From: Bacteroidales bacterium UBA2295
Lineage (GTDB): Bacteria; Bacteroidota; Bacteroidia; Bacteroidales; Tenuifilaceae
Length of the DNA: 24,758 nt
Assembly: GCA_002345825.1 (NCBI GenBank)
Contig: DDWD01000108.1
Location: 24,631-49,388, forward strand
Direction: 5' to 3'
Part shown: positions 1 to 7,157 of the stretch, one piece after another
Numbering within the stretch: position 1 is the stretch's first letter
Layout of the letters: each line of letters starts with the position of its first letter
The notes under the pieces: generated by a model
The model's input: only the letters and a program-made list of their open reading frames with translations
Databases searched by the model: none
Told to the model about the DNA's origin: nothing
Made by a program: the position numbers and the translations under genes

Positions 1-173
1 GATTTAACGTTGATCCCAAATTCAATAATGCGCTGGATGGATTACTAATCCTCGATCTGTTTCAGGTTCCCATCGATACAATCACATCACTATCAAAGGA
101 AATTAACGACAAATCGATACTGGAACGCTTTAATCTTTCCGATTATACTTTTGAGGGGGAACAGGAAGAATAG
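1..173 (+). CDS. C-terminal fragment of a GNAT/lysophospholipid acyltransferase-like protein
   Basis: The reading frame is open from base 3 and stops with TAG at 171-173, giving 56 C-terminal residues; the gene starts outside the window. The fragment begins FNVDPKFNNALDGLLILDL. From memory this resembles the end of Bacteroidota N-acyltransferase (GlsB/OlsB-like, sometimes fused as OlsF-like) proteins that make glycine or ornithine aminolipids, where an FNVDPxFxNxLDGL segment is typical. The last residues are acidic (EGEQEE). The family call is memory-based and the catalytic part is not visible, so a different acyltransferase or an unrelated protein is possible. A strong terminator follows 30 bases after the stop, so this gene ends its transcription unit. 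Confidence 0.45.
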   Translation, partial: FNVDPKFNNALDGLLILDLFQVPIDTITSLSKEINDKSILERFNLSDYTFEGEQEE

Positions 174-203
174 CACTAAATCTTAGTTTCGAACTTTTTT
201 TGT

Positions 204-246
204 AAAGCATTGTTTCTTAGACATAACAAGAAGCAATGCTTTTTTT
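204..246 (+). terminator. Rho-independent terminator after the acyltransferase fragment
   Basis: A 15-bp stem pairs 204-218 (AAAGCATTGTTTCTT) with 228-242 (AAGAAGCAATGCTTT), with one T-G wobble and a 9-base loop. It is followed directly by a run of seven T (240-246). The T run lies only on the + strand side, so it terminates + strand transcription. Confidence 0.88.
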
Positions 247-282
247 ATTATAAAACTTGCTAAACCAAAACAATTATAAACT

Positions 283-960
283 ATGAAAACAAGAGTAATT
301 TTTTTCATTATGGCCGCAATGACCATAGCAACAACAAGCTGTATGCAAAACCCCGAGGGCGAAAAGGTAAAATCGGGCGAAGCCATCGAAATTAACTTCC
401 CAAAGGATGCCCAGGTTTTAAAGCCTAGCCTTGATGCAAGCCAAATAAAGTGGCTTGGTACAAAGCCAACCGGCACACACAATGGAACCCTATCCATAAA
501 AGAAGGTTCGTTATATGTTAAAGATGGTGAATTGCTAGGAGGCGAGTTTACTTTGGATATGAACTCCATTGTTGTGCTCGATATTGAAGATCCTAAAATG
601 AATGGTAACCTGGTTGGGCACCTAAAATCAGCCGATTTCTTTCTGGTTGATTCCTTTCCCACGGCAACATTCAAATTTTCCTCCATAACCCCTATGAATT
701 CAGGCACCGAGGCAGATGACAAGGTTACACCAACCCATAGAATTGAAGGGAATTTAACCCTGAGGGGAATTACCAAAAAGGTAAATTTCCCTGCCAAAAT
801 AAAAATTACAGAACAAGGTGTTCACGCCCAAACACCTCAGTTTGTAATTAACCGAACCGAATGGAATGTAAACTACGGCTCAAAATCGATATTTGACAAC
901 CTAAAAGATAATTTCGTTCATGATGAAATAGGTTTAAAAATTGAGATCAAAACCGAATAG
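283..960 (+). CDS. YceI family lipid-binding-like lipoprotein
   Basis: This 225-residue protein has the YceI fold signature: an early segment DASQIKWLGTKPTGTHNGTL, a central GGEFTLDMNSI strand, HLKSADFFLVDSFPTATF (about residues 109-126), and EGNLTLRGITKKVNFP (about 154-169). YceI proteins are lipocalin-like beta barrels that bind isoprenoid-type lipids in the periplasm. The N-terminus is hydrophobic and ends in TTSC with Cys20, so it is probably a lipoprotein, although the lipobox is loose. The residues after the cysteine (MQNPEGEK) are only weakly like the acidic surface-export signal of Bacteroidota. Terminators flank the gene on both sides, so it appears to be monocistronic. The family call is firm; the ligand is unknown. 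Confidence 0.88.
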   Translation: MKTRVIFFIMAAMTIATTSCMQNPEGEKVKSGEAIEINFPKDAQVLKPSLDASQIKWLGTKPTGTHNGTLSIKEGSLYVKDGELLGGEFTLDMNSIVVLDIEDPKMNGNLVGHLKSADFFLVDSFPTATFKFSSITPMNSGTEADDKVTPTHRIEGNLTLRGITKKVNFPAKIKITEQGVHAQTPQFVINRTEWNVNYGSKSIFDNLKDNFVHDEIGLKIEIKTE

Positions 961-985
961 TAAAACATCTATAATTTTACAAACT

Positions 986-1023
986 AAAAGCCCGGGGAAC
1001 AAAGACCTGGGCTTTTGCTTTTT
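986..1023 (+). terminator. Rho-independent terminator after the yceI-like gene
   Basis: An 11-bp stem pairs 986-996 (AAAAGCCCGGG) with 1006-1016 (CCTGGGCTTTT), with one G-T wobble and a 9-base loop, followed by GC and five T (1019-1023). It begins 26 bases after the stop codon. Confidence 0.82.
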
Positions 1024-1105
1024 ACAATTTTGCTTTACTCTGGTTGTTAAACCCTATACCATATCAAAAGTCTTATGGGTATTGTAAAACAATCACATTA
1101 CTCCA

Positions 1106-2329
1106 ATGGTAAAAAGAATAACGCCCTTACTACTTAGCCTAACCCTTTTGGCTGGCTGTACTCAAAATGAGGAGCAGCTACAAAACAAAGCACGGGATAT
1201 ACATTCCAGGATTGTAACCATAGATACGCACACTGATACACCGCTTATGTTCAACCGCGATGGATTCGATTTTAGCGGCGAAAACCAAAAATCGCGCGGC
1301 AAGGTTAATCTGAAAAAAATGGAGGATGGTGGGCTGGACGCTGCATTCTTTGCTGTATTTATTGGTCAGGGTGAGAGAAATCCTGAGAAGTACGACGAAG
1401 TTCACAACCACGCCCTAAGCATTTTTGATGCTGTGCTTGAAAATGTGAAAATTTACTCCGACAGGGCACACATTGCGCTAAAATCGAGCGATGTGTACAC
1501 TCTAAAGAACAATAACAAAAGATCAGTATATATAGGTGTAGAGAACGGATATCCCATTGGAAAGGATTTGAGCAGATTACAGCAGTACTACAATCTAGGA
1601 GCACGCTACTTAACGCTATCGCACACCCGAAACAACGATATTTGCGATTCATCAACCGACCCCAATGGCCCAGAACACAACGGGCTAAGCCCGTTTGGTA
1701 TTGAAGTAGTGAGGGAACTCAACCGTTTAGGTATGATGGTAGATGTTAGCCACATTTCCGACAATGCTTTTTATCAGGTTTTAGAATATTCCAAAGTCCC
1801 AGTTATTGCTTCGCACAGCTGCGTTAGAGCAATTTGCGACAACCCGCGCAACCTAACTGACGATATGCTGAAAAAATTAGCACAAAACGGTGGCGTTATC
1901 CAAATGTGCCTGCTAAGCGATTATTTGAAAACCCCCGAACCATACCCTGCCCGCGATAGCGCTCGTACAGCCTTAAATGAAAAATACGGGAGTTTCCGCA
2001 ACCTGGATCCAGAAACTCGAAAAAAAGCAGTGGAAGAGTGGTACGCCATTAACGATGAGTTTCCCCCTAAATTAGCTACTGTAAAAGATCTGGTAGACCA
2101 TATCGACCATGTGGTAAATCTTGTTGGTATTGATTATGTGGGAATAGGTAGCGACTTTGACGGCGGAGGAGCCATTGAGGGATGTTTTGATGCTAGCGAA
2201 ATGATCAATATTACAGTAGAACTGCTTCGCAGAGGGTACAAGGAGAAAGACATTAAAAAGATTTGGGGCGAGAATTTCTTGCGAGTTTTCCGCCAAGCAG
2301 AAGAGTACGCACAGAATACAACTCTTTAA
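1106..2329 (+). CDS. Membrane dipeptidase (peptidase M19), predicted lipoprotein
   Basis: This 407-residue zinc dipeptidase of the renal dipeptidase (M19) family hydrolyses dipeptides, including those with a D-amino acid at the C-terminal side. The binuclear metal site is recognisable: H42 and D44 in DTHTDTP, E146 in GVENG, H216 in DVSH, H237 in IASHS, and D350 in GIGSDFDG. All expected ligands are present. The N-terminus is a short signal sequence with a canonical lipobox LAGC at Cys18, followed by TQNEEQ, so the enzyme is likely anchored in the outer membrane or inner-membrane outer face. A plausible role is recovery of peptides from protein or peptidoglycan turnover. It sits between two other exported proteins but has its own intergenic regions, so a shared operon is uncertain. 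Confidence 0.92.
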   Translation: MVKRITPLLLSLTLLAGCTQNEEQLQNKARDIHSRIVTIDTHTDTPLMFNRDGFDFSGENQKSRGKVNLKKMEDGGLDAAFFAVFIGQGERNPEKYDEVHNHALSIFDAVLENVKIYSDRAHIALKSSDVYTLKNNNKRSVYIGVENGYPIGKDLSRLQQYYNLGARYLTLSHTRNNDICDSSTDPNGPEHNGLSPFGIEVVRELNRLGMMVDVSHISDNAFYQVLEYSKVPVIASHSCVRAICDNPRNLTDDMLKKLAQNGGVIQMCLLSDYLKTPEPYPARDSARTALNEKYGSFRNLDPETRKKAVEEWYAINDEFPPKLATVKDLVDHIDHVVNLVGIDYVGIGSDFDGGGAIEGCFDASEMINITVELLRRGYKEKDIKKIWGENFLRVFRQAEEYAQNTTL

Positions 2330-2393
2330 CAAATCTGCTCTTAAATGTTAACTCGGCCATTAACAATCTATCTTAAGTTAAGGTATAGTGTAG

Positions 2394-2401
2394 TATATTT
2401 G
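2394..2401 (+). promoter_or_regulatory. Candidate -7 element for the M64 peptidase gene
   Basis: TATATTTG matches the Bacteroidota -7 consensus TAnnTTTG exactly and lies 49 bases before the start codon at 2451. No convincing TTTG-like -33 element stands at the expected 19-21 base spacing (only TCTT at 2371), so it is a moderate call. Confidence 0.5.
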
Positions 2402-2450
2402 CCGTTATTAGAATTGTCTAGCCAACCACAGCACACTTAATATTACGGAT

Positions 2451-3743
2451 ATGAAGCACTTTCACTTAAAACTATTGGCCTCGCTATTTCTATTGGCAAC
2501 CGTCAGTGGATCAACCCTGGCTCAAGTAGAGTTTGAAAAATGGTTCGAGAATAAAGCCCTCCGAATAGATTATGTACTAGCAGGTAATGCTAACTCACAG
2601 CAAATCTTTTTTAAAGAGCTTAAGGCAGAACCATATTGGAGCGGATCGCACACAAACACCGTCGACAAGCTTAACCTCGGGAACTATAAAGTTGAGGTAT
2701 TGGATAAGGCCACTCAAACCCTTCTGTTTTCGTATGGTTTTTGTACACTTTTCCAAGAGTGGCAAACCGTTAACGAGGCAACCTACCAAAGCAAAGCATT
2801 TGAGCAAGTAACGCGTATCCCCTTTCCCAAAAATCTTGTTGATGTAATTTTTTATGGCCGTAACAAACAAACCGGCCAGTTCGAGAAACTTCAAAGCCTA
2901 GAGATAAACCCCGACGATATTGGCATAACAAAAAACCAGTGGGCACAACACCCCGTTACCCAAATTGTAAATAGCGGAAGCCCCAACCAAAAACTCGACA
3001 TTACTTTTATTGCTGAGGGCTATACCATTGACCAAATGGACAAGTTCTGCAAAGATGTAAAGAAAATGGCCGATTACCTTTTTGCGCAAGTTCCGTTTAC
3101 CGAGTTCACCAACGATATTAATATTTGGGCAGTTGAGTCGCCGTCGGAGGCAAGTGGCCCAACCAATCCCAGAGCCAACATTTGGAACCGCACCGCAGCC
3201 GGCTCAAGTTTCAATACATTTGGTATCGACCGTTATCTCACCAGCATCAAATCGTTCGATATCATGGATATTGCAGCCAATGCACCCGGCGATGTGGTAT
3301 ATATACTCGTTAATACTACCGATTACGGTGGAGGTGGTATATACAACCACTACAATGTGGCCACATCGGACAATCCCTTGGCGAGCATAGTTTTTATTCA
3401 CGAACTGGGGCACGGCTTGGCTGGCCTTGGCGACGAGTACTACACATCCGATGTGGCTTACGAAAACTTCTACCCACTAGATGTTGAGCCATGGGAACAG
3501 AACATCACTACTATGGTCAACTTTAAGGCCAAGTGGGCAGATATGATTGAAACAAAAATACCCATACCTACCCCTGCAAAAGAAGCTAACAAAAACACGA
3601 TTGGTGTTTACGAAGGGGGTGGCTATATGGCTAAAGGGGTCTACCGCCCATATATCGATTGCCGAATGAAAAGCAACGAGGCCAAAGGCTTTTGCCCTGT
3701 TTGCCAGAAGGCTATCCGTCAAGTGTTAGAATCATACAAATAG
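2451..3743 (+). CDS. Secreted metallopeptidase of the M64 (IgA peptidase-like) family
   Basis: This 430-residue protein has a signal peptide (about residues 1-24, ending GSTLA before QVEF), an N-terminal beta-rich domain to about residue 165, and a zinc-protease domain. The catalytic motif is HELGHGLAGLGDEYY: H317 and H321 are metal ligands, E318 is the catalytic base, and D328/E329 supply or flank the third ligand. A Met is present downstream in CRMKSNE (M406), and Cys404, Cys415 and Cys418 near the C-terminus may form a structural site or disulfide. Flanking text such as FIAEGYT and YGGGGIYNHYNV is typical of this family. The family name comes from an immunoglobulin A-cleaving enzyme, but most relatives have unknown substrates, so no host-directed activity should be assumed. 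Confidence 0.88.
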   Translation: MKHFHLKLLASLFLLATVSGSTLAQVEFEKWFENKALRIDYVLAGNANSQQIFFKELKAEPYWSGSHTNTVDKLNLGNYKVEVLDKATQTLLFSYGFCTLFQEWQTVNEATYQSKAFEQVTRIPFPKNLVDVIFYGRNKQTGQFEKLQSLEINPDDIGITKNQWAQHPVTQIVNSGSPNQKLDITFIAEGYTIDQMDKFCKDVKKMADYLFAQVPFTEFTNDINIWAVESPSEASGPTNPRANIWNRTAAGSSFNTFGIDRYLTSIKSFDIMDIAANAPGDVVYILVNTTDYGGGGIYNHYNVATSDNPLASIVFIHELGHGLAGLGDEYYTSDVAYENFYPLDVEPWEQNITTMVNFKAKWADMIETKIPIPTPAKEANKNTIGVYEGGGYMAKGVYRPYIDCRMKSNEAKGFCPVCQKAIRQVLESYK

Positions 3744-3784
3744 CCTTTTTTGGATTTTGGCACAACCCCATACACAGGCTTTTT
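3742..3784 (+). terminator. Weak possible terminator after the M64 gene
   Basis: AGCCT (3742-3746) can pair with AGGCT (3776-3780) across a 29-base loop with little inner pairing (TGG 3751-3753 with CCA 3768-3770), followed by T at 3780-3784. The stem is short and overlaps the stop codon, so this is tentative. Confidence 0.28.
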
Positions 3785-3805
3785 AAGGATAATCAATACT
3801 TTTGT

Positions 3806-3813
3806 TACCTTTG
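3806..3813 (+). promoter_or_regulatory. engB promoter -7 element
   Basis: TACCTTTG matches TAnnTTTG exactly. A T-rich -33 candidate (TTTT, 3781-3784) lies 21 bases upstream. Transcription would start near 3819, giving a leader of about 58 bases to the ATG at 3877. Confidence 0.62.
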
Positions 3814-3876
3814 CAGCATCATTACCACGAACCAGCACATTGAGTGCAATGTGAGAATACTCAAAAATTATTTGTT

Positions 3877-4488
3877 ATGGTTATCCGGACAGCAAAATTT
3901 GTTAAGAGCAGCCCCGAGGTTTCACAGTGTCCCGAGTCCACATTGCCCGAGTACGCATTTATAGGCCGTTCCAATGTGGGTAAATCGTCTCTCATCAACA
4001 TGTTAACCGGGATTAAAACCTTGGCCAAAGTATCAGGTACTCCCGGGAAAACGCAGCTTATCAACCATTTTGATATTAACGAATCATGGTTCTTAGTCGA
4101 TCTGCCAGGCTATGGATATGCACGCACTGGGAAAAAGCAGCGAACCGAATTTGCTGAAATGATATCCCAGTATATCCTTACGAGAGAAACCTTACATTGT
4201 CTTTTTGTCCTCATCGACTCGCGCCACAAGCCCCAGCCTATCGACTCAACATTTATCAACTGGCTTGGCAATAACGGAATCCCCTTTGCACTAGTATTTA
4301 CCAAGTCCGATAAGTTAGGTTCTGTAAAGCTAAACGAGTCAATCTCGCTCTACAAAAAACATCTATCCGAAAGTTGGGAAGAACTTCCTCCCCTATTTAT
4401 CAGCTCTGCAGTAACGCGAACAGGCCGCGACGAAATTCTGAATTACATCGACAGCATTAACAAGCTATTAAAAGATCAGCCGAAATAG
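3877..4488 (+). CDS. engB: Ribosome biogenesis GTP-binding protein EngB/YsxC
   Basis: This 203-residue GTPase assists 50S ribosomal subunit assembly. All G motifs are visible: G1 GRSNVGKSS (30-38), G2 threonine in SGTPGKT, G3 DLPG (75-78), G4 TKSD (142-145), and G5 SSA (176-178). I chose the ATG at 3877, which gives the usual N-terminus MVIRTAKFVKSS, rather than the in-frame GTG at 3844, because it sits at the family's normal distance from G1 (about 30 residues). The gene has its own promoter and a clear terminator, so it is probably transcribed alone. Confidence 0.95.
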   Translation: MVIRTAKFVKSSPEVSQCPESTLPEYAFIGRSNVGKSSLINMLTGIKTLAKVSGTPGKTQLINHFDINESWFLVDLPGYGYARTGKKQRTEFAEMISQYILTRETLHCLFVLIDSRHKPQPIDSTFINWLGNNGIPFALVFTKSDKLGSVKLNESISLYKKHLSESWEELPPLFISSAVTRTGRDEILNYIDSINKLLKDQPK

Positions 4489-4518
4489 GTTGCCAATTCC
4501 GTTTAAAACAATTTTACG

Positions 4519-4550
4519 AACCATCCAAAGCAAAAAATGGGTGGTTTTTT
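4519..4550 (+). terminator. Rho-independent terminator after engB
   Basis: AACCATCC (4519-4526) pairs with GGGTGGTT (4539-4546) with one T-G wobble and a 12-base A-rich loop, followed by a T run to 4550. It starts 31 bases after the engB stop codon. Confidence 0.78.
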
Positions 4551-4848
4551 ACAAGTATGGATCATAGTATTACTCAAAGAATCTGTTTGAGTTATTCGAC
4601 TTATATCAAAATACGCCCTTAGAGTCTGCGTAAGAGTATTCCCGTTAAACCAAGTACGCAAAATGAGTATAAGCAATTCTTTTTATTGAGTTGTATAAAA
4701 TTTTATGCAATTAAAATGTGAGTTGCCTAAACGCAATTAGCCAAATGTTAGCATTCAAGACTCAAGGCAGGCAAAGCACTCTAATAATTCGATAAAAAAC
4801 TCTGCTAAACAAAAGCAATAATTATTTTATCGATATACTTATTTGACT
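4551..4848 (+). other. Gene-free AT-rich stretch between engB and prs
   Basis: About 300 bases contain no convincing reading frame. I see one small hairpin, ACTCAAA (4572-4578) with TTTGAGT (4586-4592) over a 7-base loop and no T run, and scattered GAGTT/AACTC words that do not form a regular repeat. The prs promoter lies at the right edge. Nothing else in it can be named. Confidence 0.5.
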
Positions 4849-4856
4849 TAAATTTG
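4825..4856 (+). promoter_or_regulatory. prs promoter
   Basis: TAAATTTG (4849-4856) is an exact -7 match, and TTTT (4825-4828) lies 20 bases upstream as a degenerate -33. Transcription would start near 4862, leaving a very short leader before the ATG at 4878. The promoter contains an in-frame TTG (4854-4856) that must not be taken as the start. Confidence 0.68.
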
Positions 4857-4877
4857 CACGCAAAATACACCTACCCC

Positions 4878-5822
4878 ATGATCAAACAACACTGCATAAA
4901 ATTTTTCACTGGAAGAAATTCCGAATATCTTGCCAAAGAGATTGCACGCTACTACGGCTGTCCACTCGGCAAGTCGTACGTAACCGATTTTAGCGATGGT
5001 GAATTTCAACCATGCCTGGACGAATCGGTTAGAGGTGCTACAGTTTTCATAATTCAATCAACATTTCCCCCATCTGACAATCTTTTTGAACTGCTCCTGA
5101 TGATTGATGCTGCTCATAGAGCATCGGCATACAAGGTGGTTGCGGTTATCCCATACTTTGGGTGGGCAAGGCAAGACCGTAAGGATAAGCCCCGCGTTTC
5201 CATTGGAGCCAAAATGGTTGCCAATTTGCTTAGCGCAGCAGGTGTCGACAGGGTGATGACTATGGATCTCCATGCCGATCAAATTCAGGGATTTTTTGAT
5301 GTTCCTGTTGATCATCTGTATGCCTCGTCGATCTTTGTACCGTACATAAAAAGTTTGAATCTAGACAATATTGCCATAGCAGCACCCGATATGGGGGGAG
5401 CCAAAAGAGCCAATGCTTACTCACGTTTTCTAAATGCTTCGCTTATTATCTGTCATAAAACCCGCGAAAGAGCAAATCAGGTAGGTGAGCTCACCGCAAT
5501 TGGAGATGTAGAGGGCAAAAACGTAATTATTATGGACGATATGGTTGATACTGCAGGAACGCTTACCGCTGCTGCCAACATGATGATGAGCAAAGGGGCA
5601 AAAAGTGTTCGTGCTTTTGCAACACATCCTGTCCTATCTGGTCCAGCATACGACCGCATCGCCGAATCGTCAATCACCGAACTTGTAGTTACCGATACCA
5701 TACCCCTAAAAAAGGGAGTGAACACAGAGAAAATTAGGGTGCTGACAGTGGCCGAACTTTTTGCCGATGTGATAAATAAGGTTTATAACTTCGAATCTAT
5801 TAGCGAAAAGTTCATCATCTAA
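4878..5822 (+). CDS. prs: Ribose-phosphate pyrophosphokinase (PRPP synthase)
   Basis: This 314-residue enzyme transfers diphosphate from ATP to ribose 5-phosphate, making PRPP for purine, pyrimidine, histidine, tryptophan and NAD synthesis. Class I features are present: the N-terminal FFTGRNS loop, FSDGEFQPCLDESVRG (38-53), YFGWARQDRK (93-102), the flexible-loop/active-site segment DLHADQIQGFFD with H132, HKTRE with K194, and the PRPP-binding loop VIIMDDMVDTAGTL (216-229). I chose the ATG at 4878. A TTG-initiated version 8 residues longer would begin inside the promoter -7 box and cannot be transcribed from it. The gene stands between the engB terminator and the separately promoted rplY operon. 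Confidence 0.96.
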   Translation: MIKQHCIKFFTGRNSEYLAKEIARYYGCPLGKSYVTDFSDGEFQPCLDESVRGATVFIIQSTFPPSDNLFELLLMIDAAHRASAYKVVAVIPYFGWARQDRKDKPRVSIGAKMVANLLSAAGVDRVMTMDLHADQIQGFFDVPVDHLYASSIFVPYIKSLNLDNIAIAAPDMGGAKRANAYSRFLNASLIICHKTRERANQVGELTAIGDVEGKNVIIMDDMVDTAGTLTAAANMMMSKGAKSVRAFATHPVLSGPAYDRIAESSITELVVTDTIPLKKGVNTEKIRVLTVAELFADVINKVYNFESISEKFII

Positions 5823-5836
5823 CTTACTAGCGCTGA

Positions 5837-5870
5837 ATTGCTAATAGTTGAGAAAAAATAATTATATTTG
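5837..5870 (+). promoter_or_regulatory. rplY operon promoter
   Basis: TATATTTG (5863-5870) is an exact -7 match, with ATTG (5837-5840) 22 bases upstream as a possible -33. Transcription should begin near 5875-5877, producing a leader of roughly 107 bases before rplY, which is long compared with the 20-60 base leaders of the other genes here. Confidence 0.7.
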
Positions 5871-5875
5871 CAGCC

Positions 5876-5982
5876 CAAATTTCCCCTCAACCAAATTTAG
5901 TAGTGGCGCGATGGGGGGCTGGCTAACACCGAGGGGGCAGTCCTGAGTAGCGTCAATTATTAACACAACGTATTACATTAAA
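5876..5982 (+). ncRNA. Structured rplY leader, candidate bL25 autoregulatory element (5S loop E mimic)
   Basis: The leader can form a hairpin with outer stem TGGCGC (5904-5909) and GCGTCA (5950-5955), and inner stem GGGGCTG (5915-5921) and CAGTCCT (5938-5944). Between them, GATGG (5910-5914) faces GAGTA (5945-5949). This reproduces the non-canonical pairs G-A, A-U, U-G, G-A and G-G of one half of 5S rRNA loop E, the site bound by bL25. The apical loop GAGGGG (5931-5936) can pair with CCCCTC (5883-5888), giving a possible pseudoknot. The hairpin ends 27 bases before the ATG. The sequence complementarity is directly seen; binding by bL25 and feedback control are inference. Confidence 0.6.
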
Positions 5983-6564
5983 ATGAAAGAGATTAACTTA
6001 AACGGTTCGGTAAGAACCGAAACAGGAAAGAAATTTGCCAAGCAAATTAGAAGAGAAGAGCGCGTTCCTGCCATCCTTTACGGCGGCAAAGAGAACCTGA
6101 TGATCACCCTGGTTGAAAGGGAACTGAAAGAAATCATCTACACCCCAGACGTTCACATCATTAACCTTAGTGTTGAGGGTAAAACCTACAAGGCAATCGT
6201 TAAGGAGATGCAGTTTCACCCCGTATCCGACAAGGTGCTTCACCTTGACTTGCTTCAGGTTTTTGACGACAAGAAACTCACTGTTGGCCTACCTGTGAAA
6301 CTCACCGGATCGGCCGAAGGAGCTAAGCAGGGTGGTAAACTAAGCCTTACTACACGCAAACTTAGGGCTTACGGTTTCCCAAAAGATTTACCCGAGGTTA
6401 TTGAAGTAGACATCACTGAGCTTGGTCTTGGCAAAAGTCGCTTAGTAAGCGAACTTTCATTCGATAAGTTTGATATTATTGAGCCAAAATCAACCGTTAT
6501 TGCAACCGTTAAGCTTACTAGGGCTGCAAGGGGTGCTCAAGCAGCTGCTGGAGAAACTAAGTAA
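5983..6564 (+). CDS. rplY: Ribosomal protein bL25 (Ctc/TL5 two-domain form)
   Basis: This 193-residue protein binds 5S rRNA loop E in the large ribosomal subunit. The N-terminal 5S-binding domain (about 1-90) contains RTETGKKFAKQIRREERVPAILYG and MQFHPVSDKVLHLDLLQV, both characteristic of the family. A C-terminal TL5/Ctc beta domain (about 95-185) includes VGLPVKLTGSAEGAKQGGKL. The tail is rich in Ala, Arg and Gly. It is the first gene of a tight operon with pth (22-base gap) and the S4-domain gene (7-base gap), an arrangement common in Bacteroidota. Its leader carries the loop E-like element, suggesting that excess bL25 may limit its own expression. Confidence 0.95.
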   Translation: MKEINLNGSVRTETGKKFAKQIRREERVPAILYGGKENLMITLVERELKEIIYTPDVHIINLSVEGKTYKAIVKEMQFHPVSDKVLHLDLLQVFDDKKLTVGLPVKLTGSAEGAKQGGKLSLTTRKLRAYGFPKDLPEVIEVDITELGLGKSRLVSELSFDKFDIIEPKSTVIATVKLTRAARGAQAAAGETK

Positions 6565-6586
6565 TAACTAGCAAATCATTGCAATC

Positions 6587-7150
6587 ATGAAATACCTGAT
6601 TGCTGGTCTAGGGAATATTGGACCCGAATACTCCAATACCCGCCACAACATAGGATTTAAGGTATTGGACGCACTTGCAAAGGCGTCCAATACTGTTTTT
6701 AGCACCAAGCGTTACGGCGATATCGCTCAGGTAAAACACAAGGGAAGAATCTTTATCCTGCTTAAGCCTTCAACCTACATGAACCTCAGCGGTAAGGCAG
6801 TATCATACTGGCTCAAAACGGAGAAAATCCCAATCGAGAACCTGCTGGTGGTGGTCGATGATATTGCATTACCCATAGGTACGCTCCGGCTTAGAGCTAA
6901 AGGTGGTGATGGAGGACACAATGGGCTATTCGATATTATTGAGGTACTTGGTTCACCTAATTTTGCCAGACTCCGATTTGGCATTGGAGGTGATTTTCCA
7001 AAAGGATCGCAAGTAAATTATGTTCTTGGCGAGTGGACCCCCGAGGAAGAAGAAATATTGCCAGAGCGCTGCCTTGCGGCAAAGGATATAATCTTTAGCT
7101 TTGGAACAATTGGAGTGGAAAGAACAATGAACTTTTTCAACAAAAAATAA
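6587..7150 (+). CDS. pth: Peptidyl-tRNA hydrolase
   Basis: This 187-residue enzyme cleaves the ester bond of peptidyl-tRNAs released prematurely from ribosomes, recycling tRNA. The bacterial Pth signature is intact: AGLGNIGPEYSNTRHN with N10 and the catalytic H20, LLKPSTYMNLSG with N66, VVVDDIALPIG with the catalytic-pair Asp (D91), and GGHNGLFDI with N112. Length is normal for the family. It lies second in the rplY-pth-S4 operon, 22 bases after rplY and 7 bases before the next gene. Confidence 0.96.
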   Translation: MKYLIAGLGNIGPEYSNTRHNIGFKVLDALAKASNTVFSTKRYGDIAQVKHKGRIFILLKPSTYMNLSGKAVSYWLKTEKIPIENLLVVVDDIALPIGTLRLRAKGGDGGHNGLFDIIEVLGSPNFARLRFGIGGDFPKGSQVNYVLGEWTPEEEEILPERCLAAKDIIFSFGTIGVERTMNFFNKK

Positions 7151-7157
7151 GCAGGCT

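Noticed and set aside
183..797. A 204-codon open frame on the minus strand opposite the yceI-like gene
   Set aside because: It lies antisense to a clear YceI protein, shows no recognisable motif and reads through the terminator hairpin, so it is a shadow frame.
4572..4592. Hairpin ACTCAAA/TTTGAGT downstream of engB
   Set aside because: Short, AT-rich and without a T run; a better terminator already lies upstream at 4519-4550.
5871..5921. CAGCCC (5871-5876) complementary to GGGCTG (5916-5921) as an alternative leader stem
   Set aside because: CAGCCC directly follows the -7 box and probably lies at or upstream of the transcription start, so it would mostly not be in the RNA.
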